Source of the DNA: Fusarium oxysporum f. sp. lycopersici 4287
Taxonomy: Eukaryota > Ascomycota > Sordariomycetes > Hypocreales > Nectriaceae
NCBI RefSeq assembly: GCF_000149955.1
Contig: NC_030990.1
Coordinates: 682,001 to 746,000 of the forward strand
Reading direction: 5' to 3'
Length of the DNA: 64,000 nt
The notes below the pieces were generated by a model, which saw only the letters and a program-made list of their open reading frames with translations, ran no database searches and was not told where the DNA came from. Positions 10,979 through 23,833 of the stretch are shown one piece after another. Position numbers and translations under genes: made by a program. The first letter of the stretch is position 1, and the number at the start of each line of letters is the position of its first letter.

Positions 10979-12610
10979 ATGGCCGCCAACACCACGTCCA
11001 CTAGCACAAAGAGCATCCTCGCCCTAGGCTCAGTGAGCAGCTTAGTGGAATCCCTCTTCCCTGGCGGCACAAGCCTTCCGTCCGTCGCATTCCTTCTTTA
11101 CCTCACACCCTATCTCTTCCAAGCTGTTGGCAGCGCCGCAAAGTCACAGTTTATCTCGAGTGTTGAGATTAAAGCGCACGATGAGATTTTTAATTATGTC
11201 ATGAGCTGGGTTGCGAGGCATAAGCTCTCGCGCAATAACCATCGCCTTCTTGCGTCGAGCACCCTGGATCATGAGCCCTTTTCGCTGATTCCGTCACCGA
11301 GTAATCAGGGTGATGGAGACGGGGACGATGTTGACGATGTTGACCCCACTGCTAGTCTTGATGAATTGAGGTCCAAGATTTCCCTGTATAATGCAAGACC
11401 TTTGCATTGGACTCCCTCTGTGGGCACGCATTTCTTCATGTACGAGAATCGCCTCATCTCCTTCACAAGATCTGTTGAAAGCCAGGAATCGTCCCCGTTT
11501 TCGCGGCGCCCGGAGAAGATTGAGCTTTCATGCCTCGGTCGGAACGCTGATGCGCTTAAGCGCATTATCTACAACGCGCGCATCGAATACCTCGAGAAAC
11601 AACGAGGCCGCACAAGCATCTATCGAGCCGTCAAGACATATGGGGATGAGCTCTCTTGGACAAAGTGTATGTCCAAGCCAACCCGGCCTATGTCGACTAT
11701 TGCGCTCGACGAGACGATCAAGCAGAGCCTCATTAAAGATCTTTCGCGATACTTGAACCCTCGCACTAAGAATTGGTACGCCACGAGGGGTATTCCCTAC
11801 CGACGAGGCTACCTCTTCTCAGGCCCGCCCGGCACGGGAAAGACGAGTTTGACACTTGCCGCTGCTGGTCTCATGGGTCTCAACATCTATATGATCAGTC
11901 TCAGCTCGCCTAACCTCTCGGAAGACAGTCTCGCAACGCTCTTCCGCGATTTGCCTCGGACCTGCCTCGTTTTGTTGGAGGATATAGATGCAGCGGGCCT
12001 GACCAACAAGCGCAAGAAGCAGGAGACCCAAGCGAACAACGGGCCGCCGAAGCCTATGCGTGAACCTATCTCTTTATCAGGCTTACTCAATGTTATTGAC
12101 GGTGTAGGCGCACAGGAGGGTCGCGTCCTGGTCATGACATCTAATCACACCGAAAACATCGACCCGGCCCTGTTGCGCCCTGGAAGGGTCGATTTCTCTG
12201 TTGAATTCGGCCTCGCTTCTTCCGACACGATCACCCAGCTGTTTAGACTAATGTACGGAACCTCCCACGACGAGGTTGGGTCAATTGAACATGCTGCGAC
12301 GACGGAAGCTTCGGAGAAGTCTGTGGATACAACAAATTCCGTAGCTGCGTTGGCCGAGGAGTTCACAAGGCTAGTTCCCTCGCTGGTATTTAGTCCTGCG
12401 GCTATCCAGGGGTATTTACTTATGCACGAGGACCCGATTGGGGCTGTTGATGCCGCCGGGAAGTGGGTTGAGGAGCAACAGAGGTTGATGGAGAAGGCTA
12501 AGGATGATGTGATCGAGGTAGAGGAAGCGACTAAGCCGAGGACGCCTGATAGTACGGATGAAAAGACGAATGCGGAGAGCAAAGAGCCAGTGGTGACCAA
12601 CGGGGCTTGA
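10979..12610 (+). CDS. BCS1-like mitochondrial-type AAA ATPase
   Basis: BCS1 proteins are inner-membrane AAA ATPases that help insert the Rieske Fe-S protein into complex III; filamentous fungi carry several paralogs of unknown role. The frame is intronless, 543 aa from the ATG in a CATCATGGCC context (the open frame extends slightly upstream but without ATG). A hydrophobic segment at about residues 33-50 (SVAFLLYLTPYLFQAV) is followed by the BCS1 N-terminal domain. The AAA module has Walker A GPPGTGKT at 282-289, Walker B CLVLLEDIDAAG near 326-337, and the ALLRPGRVD sensor segment. The C-terminal ~40 residues are Glu/Lys/Thr-rich and disordered. Whether it serves complex III or another substrate cannot be told; a canonical BCS1 is shorter (about 450 aa). 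Confidence 0.9.
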   Translation: MAANTTSTSTKSILALGSVSSLVESLFPGGTSLPSVAFLLYLTPYLFQAVGSAAKSQFISSVEIKAHDEIFNYVMSWVARHKLSRNNHRLLASSTLDHEPFSLIPSPSNQGDGDGDDVDDVDPTASLDELRSKISLYNARPLHWTPSVGTHFFMYENRLISFTRSVESQESSPFSRRPEKIELSCLGRNADALKRIIYNARIEYLEKQRGRTSIYRAVKTYGDELSWTKCMSKPTRPMSTIALDETIKQSLIKDLSRYLNPRTKNWYATRGIPYRRGYLFSGPPGTGKTSLTLAAAGLMGLNIYMISLSSPNLSEDSLATLFRDLPRTCLVLLEDIDAAGLTNKRKKQETQANNGPPKPMREPISLSGLLNVIDGVGAQEGRVLVMTSNHTENIDPALLRPGRVDFSVEFGLASSDTITQLFRLMYGTSHDEVGSIEHAATTEASEKSVDTTNSVAALAEEFTRLVPSLVFSPAAIQGYLLMHEDPIGAVDAAGKWVEEQQRLMEKAKDDVIEVEEATKPRTPDSTDEKTNAESKEPVVTNGA

Positions 12611-12852
12611 ATCTTGAGATGTAGGTATCGTCAGAATGGCCTCCCATTGACACTTGCCTATAATGCAAAGGTTGAGTTATAATATGATAATTCTTTTATA
12701 AACTTATAAGAACACTACTCTAAACTTAGGATGTCTTTTAGTATCTTCGGTTAAAATTGTAAATTTTATTCTGACTTTATAAACTTCAGGTAAGCTTAGA
12801 TCAAGACACACTATAAGCGTTGCCAGACTTTTGGCACCTGCTTGTAAGTCTT

Positions 12853-14516
12853 TTATTCTTGGTGCTCAAGCTCCTGCGTCTGCTCAGCCTTTTCAACGCG
12901 GCGCTCTAGATCCTGACCGGCGGCAAACTTTGCCTGATCCATAAGAGGAACGAACAAAGGCGCCTCCGTGAAGAGATATCGCATCTCCTCGAGAGGTCGG
13001 TTAGCGGTCTCGGGGAGAATGGCCCAGAAGTAGAGGGCGTTGGTAAAGTTGCAGACCTAATTCATCAGCATGTGTTAGGGGTGAAATTGAGAAAGGGAAC
13101 TTACAATGAAGAGGATGTACCATCTCCAGCCAATGCCGTGCTTGTCATCAAGAGCAACAGAGGTAGTCTGACCGATCATGGTGTTGAAAGCGAAGGACAT
13201 CATAGTAGCCAACGACACACCCTTAGCACGAGTCTTCATATCGAAGATCTCAGCGGGAATGATCCAAGACAAAGGACCGCATGTAGCGCTGAAAGAGAAG
13301 TTGTAGATCCACGTGACGACGATGAAGCCCCATCCAGCTGCACCACCACCAGTGTTCTCGGATCCAGGAGGGAAACTAGCCAGAAGGACAGTTGCGATGA
13401 TGAAGGTGATGCAGTTGAGAATGTTACCGCCGATCAGAGGCCAGCGACGTCCGGTTCTGTCAATGACGAGCATACAGATGAATTGAGCGACAAGGGCGAT
13501 GACGGAGGAGATCATCTGGTATCGAAGGGTCTCGTCACCCTTGATCCCGATCTTGGCGTAGATTTCAACAGAGTAGTACTGAATAGCGCTAACACCGGTC
13601 ATTTGCGCAGCGACTTGCACAGAGATAGCAAGCCACAGACGTCGAAAGCACGACTTATCGGTGAAGAGCTCACTATAGCTCTTGGCAGAAGCCTCATGCT
13701 CCATCGCAAGACGTTCCTGGATCTGATCAAACTCAGCACGCACCCAGGTATCGTTAATATCTCCATGCGCGTGAAGTTTAGCGAGTGTTTGAAGACCCTC
13801 ATCGGCACGGCCGTGGTCAATCAACCAACGAGGAGACTCGGGGAAGAAGAGGATCAAAGCGGCGAGAATTACGGCTGGGAGGTTCTGGATACCAAGGGGG
13901 ATACGCCATTGGCCTGAGTTGTCGTCGCCGATGCCAGTGTATGTTCCGTAGCCGATGGCTGTGGCGACGAGGGCGCCGATGCCGAGCATGAATTGCTGGA
14001 GGGCTGTTACACGGCCTCGGATGTCAGGATGGCAGAGTTCTCCTTGGTAGACTGGGACGATCATGACGAGAAAACCGACACTGAGAGCGTTAGCTACAAG
14101 TGAATTTGTGGAATTGAGGAGAGACATACCCAAGACCAGCGAGACAGCGGCCCGCGTAGAGGTAGTTGATGTGATCAGCAGCAGTCTGAAGACTACCGCC
14201 CAGAATAAAGATCAAAGCACCGATCATGATTGTCCATTTTCGACCGAGGCGATCACCAGCATAACCAGCGAACATGGCACCAAAGAAAGCACCGCCCGTG
14301 AAGACAGACACAACAGCACCACTGCACTCATTAGCTAAAACTCTCACACAGCGACGAGTTAACGTACGTAGCATTAGGGTCATCGCCAAACTTGCTCTTG
14401 AAGTTCCCAGAGGCAATGACCTCAGCAATTACACCGAGATCATAACCATAGAGAAGAGAGCCAAGAGAGGCGAAGACTGAGACGAGGAACTGATACCACT
14501 TTGGTGGAAGAGCCAT
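12853..14516 (-). CDS. MFS sugar transporter
   Basis: A proton/sugar symporter-type permease of the plasma membrane. Exons 14516-14368, 14321-14130, 14080-13105 and 13056-12853 join in frame through short GT-AG introns to give 506 aa. The twelve hydrophobic segments and family signatures are visible: an N-terminal YGYDLGVIAEV segment, GDRLGRKW after the second helix, the central PESPRWLIDHGR, the second-half DRTGRRWPL, and the C-terminal PETANRPLEEM. The length fits the sugar porter family. The substrate is not readable from sequence, but the gene is divergent from an arabinofuranosidase across a 0.8-kb promoter, which hints at pentose or pectin-derived sugars (inference). Confidence 0.93.
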
Positions 14517-15304
14517 GATGCCGATGATGGTTTATTTACTGAACTGAACTGAGAGAGGATCTGGTGGTTTAGTGGTGTATTTATACATGTTATGTTGTAG
14601 CGTAAGGCATCATTGCAAGGGGTCGTTCCGAGTACCCGAGCGTCAAGAGGAACTTTAGAAAAGGATCATCCAGGCCCCAAAGCAAGTTTGAGTTAAGACA
14701 TCGAACGTGTTTTTCCCATGGGGTGAGATAACTTTAGTTGGAAATATGGGGTCTGGAGGTGGAATACAGCGGGTCATTGCGGGAGAAATTGCCCATGGGG
14801 ATTTGACGAGGAGCGAAGTTCCCAGTGGAGTTTACGACTTTCACCTGTCAACACGGAGATTATAAACCTTGCGAACCCTTCCGATTGGAGCGCACAAGAA
14901 GTGCGGCTCTGTACCGCTACGCGTACCAGTTGATTCTATGACTGGTGCGCAAAGTTTTTGGTTCACTTACACGGGTTAGGCGAAGACTCTACAGTGGAGA
15001 CCCTTCCGGACTTGGATCTCCCGGCCGAGAATAAAGTCCACGCTGCTGAGGTCTCGTGTTGCGGAGAAGACAAGCGCGCCAATTAGAGGGGGGGAAAGGT
15101 GGGTTAAGAAACGGTTTATACAGGGTTTAAACAAGCGCAGTGACATGTTGCGCCTGATGGTATTGTCCAAGATGAGGGGTTCGCCGTACTTGACCGTTAG
15201 TATGGAGATGGAAGAATCAGGCATAAATTGGTGACTTCTCTCTTCTCGAGTAACTCAAGTTTCGTAAATATTGTTGAGTTTATTTTGTAAAAAGTTCAGC
15301 AGAG
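14517..15304. promoter_or_regulatory. Shared divergent promoter, sugar transporter / GH51
   Basis: Between the two start codons lie about 790 bases with no gene. I see matches to the CreA/Mig1 consensus SYGGRG at 14753-14758 (CTGGAG), 14825-14830 and 14994-14999 (GTGGAG). The motif is short and common, so these are only candidates for carbon catabolite repression. No clear GGCTAA (XlnR-type) site was noted. Confidence 0.4.
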
Positions 15305-17131
<1,827 letters not shown>

Positions 17132-17321
17132 ACCTGGATAGATCAAACGACTTGGTTATAGAACAATAGAAATGGAAATATCTGATCAAGGTTCAACATT
17201 CTCCTGATTCATTACTCGTTTCTGGTTCTGTCCCTTGCCATATACCAGCTATCAATCCAACCTGTGCTTGAAACCAAGTAACCCATTACTCCATCATCCC
17301 AAGAAAACGCTCATAAACCTC

Positions 17322-18615
17322 CTATCCCGCAAGTAATTCATCAGCAAACTCCCCAACCCTCTCCCTCAACTGATCCAAAACCCCTTCCTCCACCCAAAAA
17401 TGTCCCGCTGTCTCAATCTCCGTCCCTTTAAACTGCGACCCCATCTTCCCTTCCATCTTCGCCTTCCAACTTCTAAACTTCCCCGCAGGTGCAAACCCAT
17501 CCTCATCTCCAAAGATCACAAGTGACGGATTTCGCACCAGCTTTTCTTCAGCCGCTACATCCTGCGGATCTTTGTTCTTTACCAATGCCGAAGGGAGTAG
17601 CGACATGGTCGCCAGATGTGTGACCACGCCTTGGGGAGGTGAGATCATGAGGTAAGCAGGTCGCGGCATGGTGAGATCCGTAATACGAGGGAGATGCTCT
17701 CCCGGCTCAGGCGGTACGACAGCCGTAGGTGGGTTCTGCGAAACGTTTCTCGAATGTCTTCCAGCTCTCGCCTTGGCGATAAAATCGTGAACACCCTTTC
17801 TAAACCTCTCATCATCCAGCGAAAAACTCCTCCTTGCACTAGAATGACTTCGTCGTGGGCTTCCGCCCTCATCGCCCCCAATTCTTACACCACGCTTACT
17901 CCTCCCCCGCGCTGACCCCTCCATCATTGCGGCACGGGCACTCGCAAGCACAATATTCTGCTGCTCAGCAAGATGCGCAGCTCGAAGTCGAACTTCTGCG
18001 GCGTCGGAGCCTGCGATGGGTGATATGAACGGTTGGAGAATTGCGTCAAGGGGTGGTATTTGCGTTACGATCATCCCGCCGTAGGAGTAACCCCCCATGA
18101 GCAAGATGGGCCGTGGTCGAGGCGCTGAAGTGACAGCCGCGTCTAGACTAACCGGTGCTTCTAACCTTGTCGGTGTCGAGGGTTCGCTGTGGAGGGTATT
18201 ATCGATATGCGGTCGGAAGGGATCGAGGTCGTGAACGTAGTGTAGAACAAAAGCGACAACGGTGGCATAATCGTCCCGTTCGGGTTTCGCAGTCCATGAA
18301 GTCCGTCCCGCAGATCCATGTGCACCTCTACACCATCAGCTCAAGTCCCCCATCCCTATAAATCACCTACCGAAAGTTAAAGGTCCCTACCAAGAACCCC
18401 TTTCGTAGTAACTGCGCAGCTACACCTCCAACCACAGGATCATCATAGCATCCTCCCATGGGCGCATAAGGATGAGCCACGACAGCGGCATGTTTCAGCC
18501 ATGTTGGAGCTTTTGGGTTCGCAGACAGCGAGAGCGGGTGGTAGATTCGGCAGTCGAGGGTTAGACCGTCGTGGATACTGGGGAGGGTTAGTGTGAGTGT
18601 TGGTTCTGGAAGCAT
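17322..18615 (-). CDS. Alpha/beta hydrolase with a long internal insertion
   Basis: Exons 18615-18371 and 18327-17322 (43-nt intron) give 416 aa. The catalytic triad is visible: nucleophile Ser in GYSYGG, Asp in FGDEDGF, His in AGHFW. The N-terminal HPYAPMGGCYDDPVV and FNFRGAHGSAGRTSW segments resemble the dienelactone-hydrolase/X-Pro dipeptidyl-peptidase-like hydrolases common in fungi. Between nucleophile and acid lies an unusually long Arg/Ser/Pro-rich insertion (for example SPRRSHSSARRSFSLDD), probably a disordered cap. No signal peptide, so likely cytosolic. The substrate is unknown. Confidence 0.85.
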
Positions 18616-18901
18616 TTTGGTCGTGTCATGACATGGTGAGAGGGTTCAATTGGGTTTGGAGAAGCAAGAAATGGGAAAGATTGGGATGACATGGGATTGT
18701 GTAAGATAAGCCGCCGTTACGTCAAGAGCTGGCGCACAGACGGGGAAAACAGCCGAGATCCGGGATAATCACAAGTAAAAATAGCACGCCTCAACCACGT
18801 GGCTTACATTTCAATATCATAACGACAGTCAATTGGGAATACAAAACAGAAAACATACTATTAATGCTCATATATAGGCATCTTCTATATCGAATCTAAT
18901 C

Positions 18902-20550
18902 TCATTGGGCCTTCTTCTCTCCCGAATCCTTTGCCCTCTGTCTCCTCCTCTTGATCCACCCTCTAAGCTCATTAATAAGTCCCATAACCAATGGAACACC
19001 CACTGGTCCCAGTAACGGTAGATACACCGCAATCTTATGCTCGTCAGGGAAATACAACTGCCCAACCATACTCTTCTCAAAGAACGCCCGCTCTGCCTCT
19101 TCCTCTGCGATTCTAGCGTGCAAGAGTCCAGAAGGAGCGCCTAAGCTAGCGCATGCTTGCTGAAGATGCTCCATTGTTGATGCGACTCCATCGGCGACGC
19201 TATGAGGAATTGAGATTGAGGGGAGGGCGAGGGATAGACGAGCGAGAGAGCCGAGGGTTGATGAGGCACGGAGGAGGAGATCTGCTGAGCGGATGCGGGA
19301 GAGCGTGGATAGTCGCAATGGGAGGGAGCCCGATTGAGGTGTACCCAAGAGTGACAACAAATGTCCAGTGAATGTGAGCATTGGCTGCTTGAGTGTTTCA
19401 CTAGATACATGTGTCGTTGTCTCGGGGAGCGAAAGAAGGTATACACTGCCCCATTGAGGAAACATCCACGACTGTGACGTTTCTGTCTCCGAATCAAGGC
19501 CAATCTTCTGGTCGCCGATGTAGATAACAAAGTTGACGGTCGGAGCGCCTGCAATTGAAGGAGACAGGGGCCATTCAGCAGCATTGATGAAAGACGCAAG
19601 GTCCTCCTTACTCAACACCTGCGATTGAGCACCGGGTGTCGCATACAGCTGCACCTGAGTATCAATCGTAAAGTTATGGATTGGTCCCAGCACATCAAGC
19701 ATTGGCTTCATGTACTCCTCAATCGCCTTCTCAATGTCCCATGTGCTCGGTGCTGCGCCGGCTGTGAATAGGGAGAAGGTAAGATGGTATGTTGGCGAGT
19801 ATCGTAGGGATCGTGTAGTTCGCTTTGACAACCTATCGATGACCTCGGGGGTCAAGCCCTGGGGTTTAGCATCGGGGGCTGAGGAAGTCGATAGGAGGTA
19901 TGAAATGATGGATTGTTCTTCGGAGAATGTCGATTGTAGCTCGTTTGCGATGTATGTAGCGAGTGCGGAAGACGATGACGATGCGGAGGGGATCGCGTTG
20001 GAGGGATATGCGATATTGAGAACAGCCGAGTCGGGATCTAATGTAGCAGAATTGCTCTCGCCAGGCGCAAGTTGGATCGTAAGGGCGACGTGGGAATCAT
20101 CATCGGCGGCGGGTGAAGGTGAGGCGCCCCCCTTAGGGGCAAGTTGAAGACGTAGATGATGTCCAGAGAAGTCGTTATGGTCGTCAAGAGCATGCTGCGT
20201 CAATCGCACAAGATTTTGCGCCTCATTCTCCTGCAGCGCATCCGCTTTCACTGAGATCTGAAGAGGAAACACAGGACGACAAGCCTACCCCTTCATCAGC
20301 ACCACGTACCAATACCATATCACCATCCCAGGTTTCTGCTCACCTTTCCCTCAGCCCATTGCATCATCCCATCAAGCGGAAGATTCGCTCGGTAAATTGT
20401 AGTCGTCTTCCACCATATCGGTACACCCAAGCACAGCACTATCAACCAAAAGGAGACGACGATGCGGGTTCTCCTGTAAATGTCGGATGGTTTCTCGGGA
20501 GGCGGTGCGGACGGCGCCGCGGAAGTGTCTTTGACGTCGCCGGGCGCCAT
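18902..20550 (-). CDS. GPI17: GPI transamidase subunit PIG-S / Gpi17
   Basis: PIG-S is part of the ER complex that attaches GPI anchors to proteins. Exons 20550-20344 and 20284-18902 join in phase to 529 aa. The N-terminus has a cytosolic tail, then one membrane helix (VVSFWLIVLCLGVPIWW), the family's typical TTTIYRANLP turn, a long lumenal domain, and a second membrane helix near the C-terminus (IAVYLPLLGPVGVPLVMGL) followed by a basic cytosolic tail. This N- and C-terminal helix layout with a large lumenal part is the PIG-S plan, and conserved stretches such as FPQWGSVYL support it. The start is the ATG of a Pro/Ala-rich leader. Confidence 0.88.
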
Positions 20551-21557
20551 TATGCCGTTCTGATTGAAAGGTTGAGGCGGGGATGGTGAAGAGGCTCTTA
20601 TCAGAGCTCCCTGTCGATTTGGATCGATGCGTGGAGGGATGGGGAGCTTAGCTACACGACATCACGATATCACGTGAGATCGGGGAGTCTAAGGCCCGAT
20701 GCCGATGATCTGCTCCTTCTAGCTCATCCAAGCTTGTAGTTGGACGTCTTGCTCTTGAATTGATCATTCATTTCACGTATTCATGGCTCTTCTGAAGATT
20801 AGTTTCTCTTTTATAAGTAATTGGAAGTTTGAAAAGCCAGCTGGATTTGTTACGTTCAGCGTCGGAGCCAAATATTTTACCTCGAGATTCAACCTTTACA
20901 AGGCTGTAAGCCCCTAACGCTGTCTATGTAAAGTGTAACCTTACCTACCAAATCGAACGAAGTTTAGCTTAAACAGAAGAACGAACTCTATTCTTCTACC
21001 AACCGCTCTAGCCGTTCCGTTCACTGTAATCGATCAACTGCCCTCCAGCGCCGATCCAACACATCAACCCCTGCAAAGGCCGTGCTGACTGCATCTAACA
21101 ACGGGCGCTATCGCCAACAGATCGCCAGGAACCATTGACGATCCATAATCCCAATGCCATCTTTTACTACATCCTCCGATATCTCAACTTCCCCAGATCC
21201 TCCCCGCATCAACTTGCTACGCCTCATTTTCAGCCGAGGCATCACAATCACCTGTTTGAAGTATACAACATCACTTACAACAAGGTTGCAGAGATCTAGT
21301 TCAAATGGGGCAATTGTCTCGTCGTGGAGTGCCAGCTGAGCTGCTTGGTACCCTTGGCGAAAACCATAGCAATTATGAACCAACAAACATAATGCCAAGC
21401 AGTTTATAGCGTTTATAACGTTTATATAAACTCTCGGTCGTCGGGGCTTTAGTGGAGTTGCGCTGTCGTCACCGTCTTATCGCTATCAGGCCATTGACCC
21501 ACGTCAACGACTTTGACCCTTTCTTCATCATCAACTCTTTCTTTTGCATAAACAACA
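20551..21557. other. Divergent intergenic region, PIG-S / FAT1
   Basis: About 1 kb between two divergent genes. Open frames here are under 100 codons and unrecognisable. It must contain both promoters; no repeat or RNA gene noted. Confidence 0.4.
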
Positions 21558-23545
21558 ATGCCTCGTAAGTAGCCTTGACACTTTGCAATTTGGAGCGCAA
21601 ACTAACTTTTTAGTCCCTCTTTCAATAACCGCCCCCGCAATCGCGGCATCGCTAGCATACTTCAACGCCCGGTCCTCAACATGGTACGACCTCTTCCTCC
21701 TGCGCTGCGTAACCATCGCCGCATCACGAATGTACTATCGCGAATGGACCGATCGCCTCAATCTATACTACCTCCTCGAAAACATAGCCACCAATTCTTC
21801 AACCTCTGATCGCGCATTACTCATATTTGAGGGAAAACGTCTTTCGTATAAAGATGTTTACGAGCAGGTGCTAAAGTATGGCCAGTGGCTGAAGAATGAG
21901 GGTGTGAAGAAGGGCGATATTGTAGCGCTCGACTTTCAAAACTCGGACTCGTATATCTTTGTATGGCTTGGTCTTTGGAGTATTGGTGCGAAGCCGGCGT
22001 TTTTGAACTATAACCTCTCTGGAGCTTCGCTGGTTCATTGCTTAAAAGCTGCTACCACAAAGTTGTGTATCGTGGACCCCAATGTTGAGGAGAATGTTGG
22101 ACAAGATGTTCGTGATCAACTGAAGGACATTCGCTTCATTGTTCATACTCCTGAAGTTGAAGCGCAAATCGCTGCGACAGAGGGTGTTCGCGCGCCGGAC
22201 TCCGATCGATCCGAGAAGAGTCTTTCAAGCATGGCTATTCTCATTTATACCTCTGGAACGACTGGTATGCCCAAAGCAGCCATTGTATCCTGGGGAAAGT
22301 TGATCGTTGCTGGTTCAATGTCCGAACAACTCCTTGACCGATCAAAAGGCGACACCATGTACTCCGTAAGTCCTCGCCTCTTCTTCTCAAGCCAAGCTAA
22401 CCGTCCAGTCAATGCCCCTATATCACTCCTCCGCGACAATCTTCTCCTTCAGCGCAACTCTCCTCTCAGGAAGCACCCAAGCCCTAGGCCGCAAATTCTC
22501 AACCAAGACTTTCTGGAATGAAGTTCGCGAGTCAGGCGCAACATCAATCCTCTACGTCGGCGAGACTCTGCGGTACTTGCTCGCTGCACCACCACAGCAC
22601 GATCCTGAAACAGGCGAATGTCTCGACAAGAAGCACAATGTCAAAGTAGCTTTTGGAAACGGGTTAAGACCAGACATCTGGAACGAATTCAAAGAACGTT
22701 TCGGCGTCGAAGGAATCTGCGAGTTTTACGCTGCCACAGAAGGAACATTTGCGACCTTCAACCTCAGCAAAAATGACTACGCCGCTGGCGCAATCGGTCG
22801 TAATGGCTGGGTATACAATCTAATCATGAGCTTCTCCGTCGCTTTGGTAGAGGTAGATTGGGAAACCGATCTCCCCAAGCGCAATCCCAGTACAGGGCGC
22901 TGCTATAAAGCTCGTACCGGCGAACCAGGCGAAATGCTCTTCCGTCTACCGTCAGGAAATCCATTTGGTCGCTTCCAAGGCTACTACAACAATCGCGCAG
23001 CTACAGAAGCAAAAGTTCTTCGCGATGTGTTTAGTAAAGGCGATACGTGGTTTCGAACAGGCGATGTAGTCAGATGGGATAGCGATGGACGGATATACTT
23101 CCACGATCGTATAGGCGATACATTCCGCTGGAAGGGCGAGAACGTTTCCACCGCCGAAGTAAGCGATGCACTGTGTAAACACCCCTCCGTCAAAGAAGCA
23201 AACGTCTACGGTGTTTCACTTCCCCATCACGACGGAAGAGCAGGTTGTGCAGCAGTCCATTTATCTTCTGATCCTACCGCAGAGGTAATGCTGGATATAG
23301 CTGCTCACGTGCGCGCTGAGTTGCCCAAGTACGCGAGACCGCTGTTCTTGAGAATTATGAGCGAACTTGGCGGTGGACAGATCACGGGGACTATGAAGCA
23401 GCAGAAACATGCGCTGCGGGAGGCAGGTGTCGATCCAACTGGTGATAAGAGTCTTGGGGAGATTTATTGGCTTAAGGGTGAGAGTTATGCGCCCTTTACT
23501 AAGAAAGATTGGGGAGAGATTCAGGGTGGAAAGGTGAAGCTGTAA
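21558..23545 (+). CDS. FAT1: Very-long-chain acyl-CoA synthetase / fatty acid transporter FAT1
   Basis: Activates (very) long-chain fatty acids to acyl-CoA and couples this to fatty-acid uptake; yeast Fat1 sits at ER, lipid droplets and peroxisomes. Three exons: 21558-21564 (only 7 nt, ATGCCTC), 21614-22365 and 22409-23545, together 631 aa. Landmarks: hydrophobic N-terminus (PLSITAPAIAASLAYF), AMP-binding motif YTSGTTGMPKA, FAT-family segment RTGDVVRWDSDGRIYFHDR followed by GDTFRWKGENVSTAEV. The last three residues VKL resemble a weak PTS1, comparable to the IKL end of yeast Fat1. The 7-nt first exon was chosen because it joins in frame and supplies the only suitable ATG. Confidence 0.92.
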
Positions 23546-23833
23546 GTTGCATATAGATCGGATACCCATTGTATAGTTCATTAGCATGATTTAAAGTATC
23601 TTTGTACAGAACGAATCATATGAGTGAGAATCGAAGCTTGGTGAAATGTTTAGCAAATGAACTCATGAGACGTGATGATAATGCTATTTACTATGAAGTG
23701 CTATGTCCATCAATGCTTCATATACGCTCCTACAAAATTCACCTCTTCTACAGATCGTGACTGGGTTCATTACATGTCACAATATTTTCGCCGAGTCCAT
23801 CCCTAACCCGCTTCATAAATCGCCGTGATCAGC

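Noticed and set aside
13072..13917. 281-codon plus-strand frame over the sugar transporter
   Set aside because: Shadow of the transporter on the opposite strand; no domain, highly polar composition.
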